Counted from the stretch's first letter, positions 17,276 to 26,609 are shown. The stretch is DNA of 64,000 nucleotides from JAPPOI01 sp028818055 (GCA_965267405.1 OZ253954.1:1922001-1986000), one strand, 5' to 3'. Notes: generated by a model not told the origin, from the sequence alone. Program-made: numbers and translations.

Positions 17276-18442
17276 ATGATACCTGCGATCCTACCGACGT
17301 ATAACCGGGCACCAATGACCTTCGAAAAAGGTGAAGGCAGCTGGCTGATCGATCGCGACGGTACCCGATATCTGGACCTGGGCGCGGGCATCGCCGTTTG
17401 TTCGCTTGGACACGCCCATCCGGCCTTGGTCGATGCTTTGACCACCCAAGCCGGCAAACTGTGGCACACGTCGAACTTGTATCACGTCGATGGTCAGCAG
17501 GAACTGGCAGACCGGCTTGTAGATGCCACCTTCGCAGACACCGTGTTTTTCACAAACTCCGGTACGGAGTCCTGTGAACTTGCCGTCAAAATGGCGCGTA
17601 AGTACTGGCACGATAAGGGCGAAGATCGCTCCAAGATCATCGCCTTCACCGGGTCATTCCATGGGCGGTCTTCAGCGGGCATCGCGGCGGCCGGGTCCGA
17701 GAAAATGGCGAAGGGCTTTGGCCCGCTTTTGCCAGGGTTTGAACATGTCGACTTCGGCGATCACGACGGCCTGAAGGCCGCTCTTACTCCTGATACGGCC
17801 GCCGTCATTATTGAGCCGGTGCAAGGCGAAGGCGGTATCGTTCCCGTGCCAGATCAATGCCTGAAAGGGCTGCGCGATGCCTGCGACGAGATCGGCGCAC
17901 TGCTGATCTTTGACGAGGTTCAGTGCGGCGTTGGCAGAACCGGAAAATTGTTTGCGCATGAATGGGCCGGCATCACGCCCGATATCATGATGGTCGCTAA
18001 AGGGATAGGCGGTGGTTTCCCGCTCGGGGCGGTTCTGGCTACGGAAAATGCAGCCCAAGGCATGACGGCCGGCACGCATGGCTCGACATATGGCGGCAAT
18101 CCATTGGCCATGGCTGTCGGGAATGCCGTTATGAAGATTGTCGCCGATCCAGCCTTCCTTGACGACGTGAACCGCAAATCAGCACGTTTCAGACAATCGC
18201 TCGAGGGGCTGGTCGCAAGCCATCCCGATGTCTTTGAAAAGGTGCGCGGCACAGGTCTGATGCTGGGCTTGAAGTGCAAGGCGACCAATGCCGACGTCAT
18301 GCAGGCCGGGTTTGCCGAACATGTCATCACGGTGCCTGCAGCCGATAACACGCTGCGGTTGCTTCCGCCTCTGACCATCTCGGATGACGAGCTCGACGAA
18401 GCAGTCGCGCGTCTGGATCGGGCGGCTGCAAGTCTCGCATGA
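17276..18442 (+). CDS. argD: Acetylornithine aminotransferase
   Basis: A 388-residue class III pyridoxal-phosphate aminotransferase of arginine biosynthesis, converting N-acetylglutamate semialdehyde to N-acetylornithine. Typical stretches are LDLGAGIAVCSLGHAHP, FFTNSGTESCELAVKMAR, FHGRSSAGIAAAG, LLIFDEVQCGVGRTG and the PLP lysine in MMVAKGIGGGFPLGA. It is followed 58 bp later by argF in the same direction, as in many alphaproteobacteria. The ATG at 17276 has AAGGG upstream. Confidence 0.93.
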   Translation: MIPAILPTYNRAPMTFEKGEGSWLIDRDGTRYLDLGAGIAVCSLGHAHPALVDALTTQAGKLWHTSNLYHVDGQQELADRLVDATFADTVFFTNSGTESCELAVKMARKYWHDKGEDRSKIIAFTGSFHGRSSAGIAAAGSEKMAKGFGPLLPGFEHVDFGDHDGLKAALTPDTAAVIIEPVQGEGGIVPVPDQCLKGLRDACDEIGALLIFDEVQCGVGRTGKLFAHEWAGITPDIMMVAKGIGGGFPLGAVLATENAAQGMTAGTHGSTYGGNPLAMAVGNAVMKIVADPAFLDDVNRKSARFRQSLEGLVASHPDVFEKVRGTGLMLGLKCKATNADVMQAGFAEHVITVPAADNTLRLLPPLTISDDELDEAVARLDRAAASLA

Positions 18443-18500
18443 ACCATTTCAGCTCAGATATTATCAAGTACCCGTTGCCGACGGGTCCGAAAGCAAAGCA

Positions 18501-19427
18501 ATGAACCACTTTCTCGATATCCACAAAACGCAAACGGACGAATTGCGGACGATACTTTCATCCGCCAACGAAATGAAATCGCGGCGCAACGGCCAACCAA
18601 AAGGGATGCCCGATCAAGATGCACCGCTGGCCGGTCGCATCGTCGCGCTCATCTTCGAGAAACCATCTACCCGGACGCGCGTGTCATTCGACGTCGGGGT
18701 TCGCCAGATGGGTGGGCAGACGTTGGTGCTGACCGGATCGGAAATGCAGCTCGGCCACGGCGAAACCATTGCTGATACGGCGCGTGTTTTGTCGCGCTAT
18801 GTGGATTTGATCATGATCAGAACCTTCGACGAAGAAGCGCTTCTGGAATTAGCCGAACACGCAAGCGTGCCGGTCATCAATGGACTGACAAACCAATCGC
18901 ATCCCTGCCAGATCATGGCTGACGTCATGACCTTTGAAGAACACCGCGGCCCCATAACCGGGAAGAAAGTGGTCTGGTGCGGCGACGGGAACAACGTTTT
19001 CTCCAGCTTTGCGCATGCCGCCGGTCAGTTCGGGTTCGACCTGACATTTACCGGCCCCGAGACGCTGGACCCGGACCCCAAAGCCTTGGCTTTTGCTCGC
19101 GACAAGGGTGTGAACGTCGAAATTTTGCGTAATCCGCAAGAGGCAGTGACCGGCGCTGATCTGGTCGTCACCGACACCTGGATCTCGATGCATGACAGCC
19201 AGACAGCGAAAGAACGGCGTCACAACCAACTGCGTCCCTATCAGGTCAATGATGCCTTGATGGCACACGCCAAGGACGACAGCCTGTTCATGCATTGCCT
19301 GCCTGCGCACCGCGAGGAAGAGGCGACAAGCGCCGTCATGGATGGCAAGCACTCGGTGATCTTTGACGAGGCGGAGAACCGGCTTCACGTCCAAAAGGCT
19401 ATCATGCGGTGGTGCCTCGGATTATGA
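18501..19427 (+). CDS. argF: Ornithine carbamoyltransferase
   Basis: A 308-residue enzyme that makes citrulline from ornithine and carbamoyl phosphate. Visible motifs are the carbamoyl-phosphate loop STRTRVSFDVG (about residues 53-63), NGLTNQSHPCQ, the ornithine-binding SMH in TWISMHDS, and HCLPAHREEE. The start at 18501 gives a normal family length; the frame stays open upstream but only antisense to argD. Its stop overlaps the ATG of the following glyoxalase-like gene (ATGA). Confidence 0.95.
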   Translation: MNHFLDIHKTQTDELRTILSSANEMKSRRNGQPKGMPDQDAPLAGRIVALIFEKPSTRTRVSFDVGVRQMGGQTLVLTGSEMQLGHGETIADTARVLSRYVDLIMIRTFDEEALLELAEHASVPVINGLTNQSHPCQIMADVMTFEEHRGPITGKKVVWCGDGNNVFSSFAHAAGQFGFDLTFTGPETLDPDPKALAFARDKGVNVEILRNPQEAVTGADLVVTDTWISMHDSQTAKERRHNQLRPYQVNDALMAHAKDDSLFMHCLPAHREEEATSAVMDGKHSVIFDEAENRLHVQKAIMRWCLGL

Positions 19428-19849
19428 GGTTGGCCAGCCTCAGAATTGCCGAGGTTGCCCTGCGCGTCAGCGATCTCGACCGGTCCGTCGCCTTCTACTG
19501 CGACGAACTGGGGTTCGAGGTACACAAGACAGGGCCGAACGTTGTTTTCCTGACGGTCGGCCCACTTCCGTCACCACTTGGCGACGCCGGTCACCCGCAG
19601 CTTTTTGCGCTGTTCAAGCGCGAGATCGAAATTGATGCTGCCAACTCAACGTTCGATCACATCGCATTTGAAATTGATCCCGACGACTACGAATCCGAGC
19701 TTGAGCGTTTCAAGTCGCGCGAAATGGTGATCCGTGAACGCGAATGGCCGGAGACGCTTCTTTGGAAGGGCAGGTCCTTCTTCTTCCGCGATCCGGACGG
19801 TCACGTGGTCGAGCTGATTTCCGCCAGCGTGTTAGAGGCCTCGACATAA
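19424..19849 (+). CDS. VOC (glyoxalase/bleomycin-resistance) family protein
   Basis: A 141-residue vicinal-oxygen-chelate protein. It opens with IAEVALRVSDLDRSVAFYCD, has a central STFDHIAFEIDPDDYESELE metal/His region, and ends FFFRDPDGHVVELISASV with the conserved Glu. Substrate is unknown. It is translationally coupled to argF. VOC proteins cover glyoxalases, dioxygenases and antibiotic-binding proteins, and nothing here decides among them. Confidence 0.85.
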   Translation: MRLASLRIAEVALRVSDLDRSVAFYCDELGFEVHKTGPNVVFLTVGPLPSPLGDAGHPQLFALFKREIEIDAANSTFDHIAFEIDPDDYESELERFKSREMVIREREWPETLLWKGRSFFFRDPDGHVVELISASVLEAST

Positions 19850-19911
19850 AAAAGCCCAGCTTTCTGGTCAGAATTCATCCAAGATCGAGTCAGTTTACGG
19901 GACTGCCAATC

Positions 19912-20409
19912 ATGCGATACCTCGCAAAACTCGCGCTATCTGCAACGATCCCTCTGGTCGCTCTTTTCGCGTACCCGTCGTCAGCCACGGATGAATCCGC
20001 TCCGATGGTCGCGGTCGGCGTCGGAGACATCATGATCGAAGGCGCGTTGGCCCGCGCTACTTCCCCAGATCAAACCACCGCCAGAGCGTTCGCGATCGTG
20101 AAGAACAGGGGTGGAGTCGACGACGTGCTGCTTTCGGCCAGCGCCGACTTTGCAAGCCGTGTTGCTTTTGGCGAACCCAAGTTGGTCGGCGACACAAAGA
20201 ATATGGTTCTATTGCCCGCCGGTGTCGTTATCCCTGCTGGCGGCGCGGTCGAACTAAGGCCTGATGAAACCCAAATCCTCTTGATCGACCTGAAACAGAA
20301 ACTCACCAAAGGTGACACCATCACCGTCACGCTCAATTTCGGGCTAAACGGCTCGGTCGAAGTGCCTTTCACGGTCGGCGGCCATGATGCGAAAGCGCCC
20401 AGTCAATAG
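19912..20409 (+). CDS. PCu(A)C-like periplasmic protein without the copper ligands
   Basis: The 165-residue product has a signal peptide (MRYLAKLALSATIPLVALFA) and the PCu(A)C cupredoxin-like fold: IEGALARATSPDQTTARAFA, VIPAGGAVELRPDETQILLI and DLKQKLTKGDTITVTLNF. Family members bind Cu(I) through one His and three Met/His side chains in the HEM and HxM stretches. Here those positions read GEP and QILLI, so the ligands appear lost. It may be a structural paralogue or a binding protein for something else. It stands alone 62 bp after the VOC gene. Confidence 0.75.
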   Translation: MRYLAKLALSATIPLVALFAYPSSATDESAPMVAVGVGDIMIEGALARATSPDQTTARAFAIVKNRGGVDDVLLSASADFASRVAFGEPKLVGDTKNMVLLPAGVVIPAGGAVELRPDETQILLIDLKQKLTKGDTITVTLNFGLNGSVEVPFTVGGHDAKAPSQ

Positions 20410-20430
20410 ACGACCGCTGAGCGAAAGGGG

Positions 20431-20952
20431 TCAAAAGAGCGTCATCACGTAAACATTGGTCGCATCGTCCGAGGTATCCCGGTCGCACAAAAAGCCAGCC
20501 TTTTCCAAAACCCGTGCTGATGCCGGATTGTCTGCACCGACACCTCCGGCAAGTCTGACAAGCCCTGCACGTTGGGCTGCTTTAATCAGCCCGCGCAAAA
20601 GTTCGGTCGCATAGCCCTTGCCCCAGTGATCTTTGCCAAGCAGGTAACCTATGTGGCCCGAGCCTTCCTCAACAAACACAATCAGCAACCCGATCAATTC
20701 GCCACTCGGCTGCCCATAGATCGTGAAAACATCGCTTTCTTCGGCGCGACCGGAAACCCAATCCTTTACGGCGTCCGCGCCGCTTCCAAGCTGCAGCGGG
20801 CCCGGCAGATGAGCCAATACTTCAGGCGTCAAAACCTTTTGCAGTTCTCCTTCCAAAGTCACACGGGTATCGGGATGGGCGAGGGCACCGTTCCAATCTT
20901 CAACACGTAATCGGTCGGTCGTGAAATCGCCTATCGTCAGGCGGTCGCTCAC
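20431..20952 (-). CDS. GNAT family N-acetyltransferase
   Basis: A 173-residue RimJ/RimL-like acetyltransferase starting DRLTIGDFTTDRLRVEDWN. The acetyl-CoA pyrophosphate loop is in LLGKDHWGKGYATELLRGL, and GADNPASARVLEKAGF is the usual C-terminal pattern. The start is a GTG at 20952 that overlaps the TGA of the upstream transporter gene; earlier in-frame codons lie inside that gene. Substrate is unknown. Confidence 0.85.
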   Translation of the reverse strand: MSDRLTIGDFTTDRLRVEDWNGALAHPDTRVTLEGELQKVLTPEVLAHLPGPLQLGSGADAVKDWVSGRAEESDVFTIYGQPSGELIGLLIVFVEEGSGHIGYLLGKDHWGKGYATELLRGLIKAAQRAGLVRLAGGVGADNPASARVLEKAGFLCDRDTSDDATNVYVMTLF

Positions 20953-22724
20953 AGCGGCCAGAAGAACAAAATGGCCGGCACCGAAACCGCTACGACCAAA
21001 ATTTCCAATGGAAGTCCAAGCTTCCAATAATCACCAAACCGATAGCCGCCGGGGCCCAGAATAATGGTGTTGTTCTTGTGACCGATGGGGGTCAGGAACG
21101 CACAGGACGCCGCAACGGCCACACCCATCAAGAATGCGTCCGGGTTTGAACCTGTCGCTGTTGCCATCCCAACCGCAACGGGTGCCGCGATTAACGTCGT
21201 CGCAACGTTGTTCAGGAAATCAGAAAGCGTCATCGTCACGATGATCAGCGCCAAAAGCGCAACCCACGCAGGATATCCGTTGGTCACCGAAAGAATACCG
21301 TTGGCGATCACTTCCGCACCACCCAGCCGTTCAAACGCCTCAGCCAATGGAATGAGTGATGCTAAAAGCACAATCACTTTCCATTCAATCGACTCGTAAA
21401 CTTCGCGCCCTGACACCAGCCCAATCGCAACGAAGCCGATGACCGCAGCGGCAAGCGCAACCGGCAATGATGTAAGACCCAGAACGGTCGAGGCGATTGC
21501 GGCCAGAAACAACCCAACGGACAATCCGGCCTTCGAACGTTGCACGACTGCGGTGCGACGGCCTTCCAAGGGCAATACACCTAGCCAGGTCATTGCTGTT
21601 TCTACGCGCTCCGGCGTTCCAAGAAGAAGCAAGACGTCGCCTTGTTGGATCTCCAATAGGCGTACGCGGTCACGAAACGGTTTGCCGTTCCTGTTCACGC
21701 CCAAAAGCGTCACCGAGTGATTGTATAGAAGTTTGAGCGACCGGGCTGTCCGCCCGGAAATCCGCGAGTTTTCTGTTACGATGGCTTCGGCGATCATCAT
21801 GCCTGCACCGGTCACTCCGGCTTCGGATTTTTCCGATCCAGCAAACTCCAGTCCGGCTTGCCCCATGAAGGCTTCGATTGCTTTGGGTTCGCCTTCGACC
21901 ACAAGGAAGTCACCGGCCCTGATGACTTCGCGGCGCGCAAATCCCGGGCGGCGCTTGCCATTTCGCACCAGTCCCAGAATGTTCAGATCGTGCTCTTCGG
22001 CAATCCCGTAAAAGTCACCAACCATGCGGTCGTCTTCCGAGGCCTTCTCGCTTACGCGGACTTCGGCAACATAACGATCTTTAGCGAACGCCGCGTCTTT
22101 TTCAGACGTGCTGCCCCGGTCCGGCAGGAACCGCCAGCCGATCAAGGCAACAAAGGCGATCCCGGCGACGGCCACGGTCAAACCGACGGGGGCGAAATCG
22201 AACATTGCGAAAGGCGCGCCAAGGGCATCTTGGCGGTATTCCGAGATCACGATATTCGGTGGCGTCCCGATCAAGGTAATCATTCCGCCCAGGATGGTGG
22301 CGAACGACAAAGGCATAAGCGTCAAAGACGCTGACCGCTTTGCCTTTTGCGCCGTTTCCATGTCCAAAGGCATCAAAAGCGCCAGCGCGGCGACGTTGTT
22401 CACCACGGCTGAAAGACCGGCGCCGACCGCAGCCATTATGGCGATATGTAGGGGTAGGGGGCGTTCGTCATCCATCAGCTTGTCAGCGAAGAACTCTATC
22501 GCGCCGGATCCGACCAAACCCTTTGAGACAATCAGCACAAGGGCAATGATGGCGACCGCAGAATGTCCAAACCCGCTGAAGACATCTCCCGATGGCACAA
22601 GTCCCAACAAGGCTGCCAAAACCAAAATGCCGAAGGCGACTAAATCATAGCGCCATCGCCCCCAAACGAGCAGGACAAACAACACCGCAAAAAGGCCCAT
22701 GATCAGGGTCTGGTCACTCGGCAT
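20949..22724 (-). CDS. DASS/SLC13-type anion permease with two TrkA-C (RCK-C) domains
   Basis: A 591-residue integral membrane transporter. The first half has helices such as LIMGLFAVLFVLLVWGRWRY and the family stretch VVNNVAALALLMPL; about residues 205-375 are cytosolic and contain two RCK-C modules (AGDFLVVEGEP, QGDVLLLLGTP). The C-terminal half repeats the core with LNNVATTLIAAPVAVGMA. Such SLC13-RCK proteins carry sulfate, dicarboxylates or similar anions. GGAGG precedes the ATG at 22724. It is coupled to the acetyltransferase gene. Confidence 0.9.
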   Translation of the reverse strand: MPSDQTLIMGLFAVLFVLLVWGRWRYDLVAFGILVLAALLGLVPSGDVFSGFGHSAVAIIALVLIVSKGLVGSGAIEFFADKLMDDERPLPLHIAIMAAVGAGLSAVVNNVAALALLMPLDMETAQKAKRSASLTLMPLSFATILGGMITLIGTPPNIVISEYRQDALGAPFAMFDFAPVGLTVAVAGIAFVALIGWRFLPDRGSTSEKDAAFAKDRYVAEVRVSEKASEDDRMVGDFYGIAEEHDLNILGLVRNGKRRPGFARREVIRAGDFLVVEGEPKAIEAFMGQAGLEFAGSEKSEAGVTGAGMMIAEAIVTENSRISGRTARSLKLLYNHSVTLLGVNRNGKPFRDRVRLLEIQQGDVLLLLGTPERVETAMTWLGVLPLEGRRTAVVQRSKAGLSVGLFLAAIASTVLGLTSLPVALAAAVIGFVAIGLVSGREVYESIEWKVIVLLASLIPLAEAFERLGGAEVIANGILSVTNGYPAWVALLALIIVTMTLSDFLNNVATTLIAAPVAVGMATATGSNPDAFLMGVAVAASCAFLTPIGHKNNTIILGPGGYRFGDYWKLGLPLEILVVAVSVPAILFFWPL

Positions 22725-22790
22725 GAACACCTCCAAAACTCGGCAGATTCTAGATGACCTGTCCGGGAATTGGAATCGTGGATTTGCAGT

Positions 22791-23819
22791 TCAAACGTTT
22801 GGTGCGCCGGAACTCAGCAAGACCCTCACCAGCGCGGTTTGACTGTTCACGTGAGCTTTCTCAAACATCCGCTGCAAGTGGGTACGAACCGTATTGACGC
22901 TGACACCCAACTCGGATGCTGCCTCGGGCAGATCCTTACCGTCAACGATCATGCGACCCACTTTCAGCTGTGCTTGTGACAGGGCGAAAACGTCAGCTGC
23001 GGCCTCAAGACGTTGCTCGGTGGTCGCGGTGTCTGCGAAAGTCACAGTTGTTGCACCGTCCACCCGATCAACCCAAATGACATGGACGGCGTCGTCCAAA
23101 GGGTCATCAAAAACAAGCGCAATCGCTTCTTGGGCGCGTGTGGCGTTCATCGGTGAAAGCCGAATATCCATAACGCTCAATGCTTCGATGCGCTCGATAG
23201 CTTCCATCAGCTTTTGATGATCGTTTGGACGTCGCGCGCGAAGGTGGCCTGCCGAAAGGGCCAGAACAGGATGTTCCCGAAGCGCCTCGCGTGCTTGATC
23301 GTTCATCCAGATCATTGTGCCGTCGGTTTCGACACTCATTGCGGGGCACAAGAAATACTCCATCCGGGTGTCCGCATGCCCCGCGAACAGGACTTTCCAT
23401 TGCCCGTCGTGCTTTTCCATGACCCGGATCTGATAGCTCAGGCCGACATTCACCATCACGTCGTCGGTCCGAGGCGTCATTTGATTAAATGAAACCCATG
23501 CCATCGACCCGTTGATACGAATGACCTTGAACTCGCGTCTGATCTTTTCAACCGCAACAGGGTTTGGGGTTGGATGCTCTTTCATCAACCTTTTGATCAT
23601 GCCCGAACCAGTGGCCCACCCTTCAACTGACCCAATGTTGCCACCGGCATCTGTGGCGAGCCTTTGGACATCTTCGTCATGTACCCAGCAGCTGGCCCAT
23701 CTATCGTAATCGCGCAGGTAAAATGCCTCGCATTCCTCCGCGATTGCGGCCTTTATAGCCGCGCGATCTGCCTCCGTAGAGTCTTCCATGACCGCCAGTC
23801 TAACGGGTTGCGTTGCCAT
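22791..23819 (-). CDS. NTF2-like / PAS-like / LuxR-type helix-turn-helix regulator
   Basis: A 342-residue protein of unusual architecture. Residues ~15-135 resemble an NTF2/SnoaL fold (ECEAFYLRDYDRWASCWVHD, then QWKVLFAGHADTRMEYF). Residues ~140-265 look like a PAS-type sensor (TDGTMIWMNDQAREALREHP). Residues ~270-342 form a LuxR helix-turn-helix with ALSQAQLKVGRMIVDGKDLP and LGVSVNTVRTHLQRMFEKA. There is no receiver or acyl-homoserine-lactone domain. The ATG at 23819 follows the stop of the preceding small gene by one base (TGAGATG), so the two are coupled. Confidence 0.8.
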   Translation of the reverse strand: MATQPVRLAVMEDSTEADRAAIKAAIAEECEAFYLRDYDRWASCWVHDEDVQRLATDAGGNIGSVEGWATGSGMIKRLMKEHPTPNPVAVEKIRREFKVIRINGSMAWVSFNQMTPRTDDVMVNVGLSYQIRVMEKHDGQWKVLFAGHADTRMEYFLCPAMSVETDGTMIWMNDQAREALREHPVLALSAGHLRARRPNDHQKLMEAIERIEALSVMDIRLSPMNATRAQEAIALVFDDPLDDAVHVIWVDRVDGATTVTFADTATTEQRLEAAADVFALSQAQLKVGRMIVDGKDLPEAASELGVSVNTVRTHLQRMFEKAHVNSQTALVRVLLSSGAPNV

Positions 23820-23820
23820 C

Positions 23821-24054
23821 TCAAATTTGCCCCATGGCATCGCGAGCGGGTGATCGCGTCACTGCCCTGAACGCATGCCAAGCAGCGCGCATGCCTTTGC
23901 AGAACAGCACGACAGTGCGCGCAAGTCGTTCCGTCGCGTCCATGACCGACGACTGACCAAAAGCTGCATAGAAGTCATCGTCGCTCATTGCCGGTTGATT
24001 TTGTTTCAAAAACTGGTCCGTCAGAATCGCACCAACGAGGCTCGCGTGGTCCAT
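23821..24054 (-). CDS. Small hypothetical protein upstream of the NTF2-LuxR regulator
   Basis: A 77-residue mostly helical protein beginning MDHASLVGAILTDQFL and ending AVTRSPARDAMGQI. No family is recognised. GGAG eight bases before the ATG at 24054 supports this start; an ATG 16 codons earlier is possible. Its only informative context is tight coupling with the LuxR-type regulator, suggesting a joint role. Confidence 0.55.
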   Translation of the reverse strand: MDHASLVGAILTDQFLKQNQPAMSDDDFYAAFGQSSVMDATERLARTVVLFCKGMRAAWHAFRAVTRSPARDAMGQI

Positions 24055-24217
24055 TTTCAATCTCCGTCTCCAGGGTGGATTTTGTGTCCTTGGGTTCAAC
24101 ATATGGCGACAACCAGCGGAACCTTGTCATGCGATCGTACGACAGCGGCAAAAATACCGTCGATGCAGTCGTAATGGATCTGCACAGGTTCCCTACGAAC
24201 CCATAACGCAACGCGGC

Positions 24218-25351
24218 TTAGATGCCCTGATCGAACTCCGCCACCAAAGACCGGACGACTTCTCTCAACGCTTCTTCCTCGTCGGCGCCTTTCTCCAGCG
24301 CACTTTGATAGACAGAGACCTGTCGTTGCGAGCTCGTGCCGTCTTTGAGTATGTCGCGCGCGCTTTCAACTTCAGCAAGACAACCCAGCTCAATCGCGTG
24401 CGGGGTCGCCAGTTCGATAAGTTCTTCCACCATTTCGGCAAATGGGACGATCTTGCCCATTCCGAAGTCGATCAAGCCTTCCGTGGGTCCGTAACGCTGC
24501 GCGCGCCACCGGTTCTCTTCGACCAGGAACCGCTCGTAAAGGCGCCACCGCTGGTTTCTGCGGCGCAGTTCATACAGCATTCTGAAAATACTTTGGGTCA
24601 GCGCTGTAATGGCAAGTGTGTGGTTGATATTTGGCATCACATCGCAAATGCGCGACTCCAACGTCGGGAAACGTGAAGACGGGCGAACATCCCACCAAAG
24701 TTTGCTCGCGTCCTCGACGATTTTTGCATCGATGATCGTCTGAACCGATCGCCTGTATTCGGAATAGCTGGAAAAGACCGGTGGCAATCCCGTTCTTGGA
24801 AGGTTGTCGAACACGGTCAATCGATACGAATGCAGGCCGGTTTGGCGTCCCTCCCAGAACGGAGAAGATGTGGACAAGGCAAGAAGGTGCGGCGCGAAAT
24901 AGGAAAACTGGTTGAGCAGATCAATCCGAAGATCATCGTCATCAATCCCGACATGAACGTGCGTTCCGCAAATGAGCATCCGCCGCGCGACACCTGCAAG
25001 GTCCTGCTCAAGTTGCTGATATCGTTCTTTGTCGGTGAATTGCTGCGCTTGCCAGGCCGCGAACGGATGGGTCGAAACTGCAATGGGTGCAAGGCCATGT
25101 TCGTTACACACCGCTTTTACTGTTCGCCGCAGGTGGGAAAGGTCTTCGCGCACGTCGGCAACGGTGCCGCAGACGCCGGTTCCCACTTCGATCTGGCATC
25201 TCAGGAACTCGGGGCTGACCTTGCCTTCAAGCCGCTCAATACAGGCGTCCATCAGCGAATCCGGTGCCGCAACAAGATCAAGCGTCTCCGAGTCGACGAC
25301 CAGATATTCCTCTTCAACACCAAGCGTGAAGGATGGAGTTGATATAGCCAT
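24218..25351 (-). CDS. Carboxylate-amine ligase (YbdK / glutamate-cysteine ligase 2 type)
   Basis: A 377-residue ATP-grasp-like ligase of the GCS2 family. It begins TLGVEEEYLVVD and has CQIEVGTGVCGTVADV, MLICGTHVHVGIDDDDLRID and WWDVRPSSRFPTLESRICD, which carry the acidic and His residues of the active site. E. coli YbdK has weak glutamate-cysteine ligase activity; the true substrate is unsettled. GGAGG seven bases before the ATG fixes the start. It appears monocistronic. Confidence 0.9.
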   Translation of the reverse strand: MAISTPSFTLGVEEEYLVVDSETLDLVAAPDSLMDACIERLEGKVSPEFLRCQIEVGTGVCGTVADVREDLSHLRRTVKAVCNEHGLAPIAVSTHPFAAWQAQQFTDKERYQQLEQDLAGVARRMLICGTHVHVGIDDDDLRIDLLNQFSYFAPHLLALSTSSPFWEGRQTGLHSYRLTVFDNLPRTGLPPVFSSYSEYRRSVQTIIDAKIVEDASKLWWDVRPSSRFPTLESRICDVMPNINHTLAITALTQSIFRMLYELRRRNQRWRLYERFLVEENRWRAQRYGPTEGLIDFGMGKIVPFAEMVEELIELATPHAIELGCLAEVESARDILKDGTSSQRQVSVYQSALEKGADEEEALREVVRSLVAEFDQGI

Positions 25352-25472
25352 GATCTGTCCTCCGAAGCGTCGAAGCCGTCCGCGTTACTAGCAGGCTATT
25401 CAAATCATTCGGTTTTGTCAGCAGTTTGGGTGTTTCGCGACACTCAGCTTGTGGGCCGCGACCCTGCTTCTG

Positions 25473-26441
25473 CTAATCTCCGCGGACCCGCGGCAGGCTA
25501 GGCATCAGTGTTGGTGCGTCGAAACAGCCGTCTGCCAATTCGTCTGCGCAATTGACTAGGGTCCGGCGGGCCAATTTCGTGTTCGAGAAATCGACCGCGC
25601 CGAGGTCCAATCCGCAGTTGCTCAGGTCTTGACTGGCAACCGCGCTGTGGACGCGTGTCGGCAGCTGGGAAATTTCCTCAAAGTCTAAGGATTGCACGAC
25701 TTGCCGAATAGCATGGTCAACCAAGGCGCCGATGCGCGGCGGGATGCGCGCGGTTCCGTTCCCAAAACACGCGCGCGCCTTGGCGTCATCGGCAACATTG
25801 TATGTGGGAACGAAACCCTCAATCCGCAGTTCGACGCGATCTTGGGTCACTGCTCGCAGAACACCGGGGTCACCTCGTTCGCTACCAAGTCCATCATCTC
25901 CGGCATTAGTCAGCTGGTCCAGTTGGTTCTCGACAACAACGCGTTTAGGTTCGCAGTCCTGTTCGACCTGCACATTGATACTTGTAATGTGAATACCATT
26001 ATCGGTGTCTCCGAGTAGGCCGTTCAAATGACGCGCGATCTGGGTTCCAAATGGCTCAGCTGATCCCGAAAACTCCGCTAAACTTGGTACTGTGGTTAGA
26101 GCTGCTTCGACGTCGGCGCGTTTACCTTCCAACGCCTCAGCGCTCATACCTGCCGCGTAAAACTCTTCGAGATCACCAATTCGGTAGATCAAGTCCGCTG
26201 TTGCACTGCATCCCTGAATTTGAAACGGCTCATCAAACCTGAATTGCCTCACACGCAGCACAGGCTCGATAACCGCAGATTCGAAAATCGGAAGCTTGAA
26301 CTGCAGGCCGGGACCCACTTTGCGCTTTACCGCATCGCCGCGCAAAACAAGCGCTTCACTGTCCTCGGGAACGCTAAAAACCGACATGACCCCAGCGAGG
26401 ATAATCGCGATCACCACCCCGAATGCTGCAATCCAACGCAA
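25473..26441 (-). CDS. SPFH/Band 7 domain membrane protein (HflC-like)
   Basis: A 322-residue protein with one N-terminal membrane helix (IAAFGVVIAIILAGVMSVF) followed by VPEDSEALVLRGDAVKRKVG and PGLQFKLPIFE, the characteristic opening of stomatin/prohibitin/HflC proteins. The remainder is diverged and ends in a Cys-containing tail. No ATG is present between the upstream in-frame TAG and the helix, so a TTG at 26441 is the likely start. No hflK partner is adjacent, and the Do-type protease usually found beside hflKC is 14 kb away. Confidence 0.7.
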   Translation of the reverse strand: MRWIAAFGVVIAIILAGVMSVFSVPEDSEALVLRGDAVKRKVGPGLQFKLPIFESAVIEPVLRVRQFRFDEPFQIQGCSATADLIYRIGDLEEFYAAGMSAEALEGKRADVEAALTTVPSLAEFSGSAEPFGTQIARHLNGLLGDTDNGIHITSINVQVEQDCEPKRVVVENQLDQLTNAGDDGLGSERGDPGVLRAVTQDRVELRIEGFVPTYNVADDAKARACFGNGTARIPPRIGALVDHAIRQVVQSLDFEEISQLPTRVHSAVASQDLSNCGLDLGAVDFSNTKLARRTLVNCADELADGCFDAPTLMPSLPRVRGD

Positions 26442-26609
26442 TCCAATGACCCGCTTGTTGATTGTGGACCAATTCCAATCGTTAACAGCGGTTTTGGCAT
26501 AATTGCGTATGTGGCGCTAGAATATGCTCAGGAGGACTTTCAAGCTCTGTTCCGAGCGTGACACGCTTGCACTTGCCATCCCCCTCAAACCGCCCCATAT
26601 CCCACCGTC

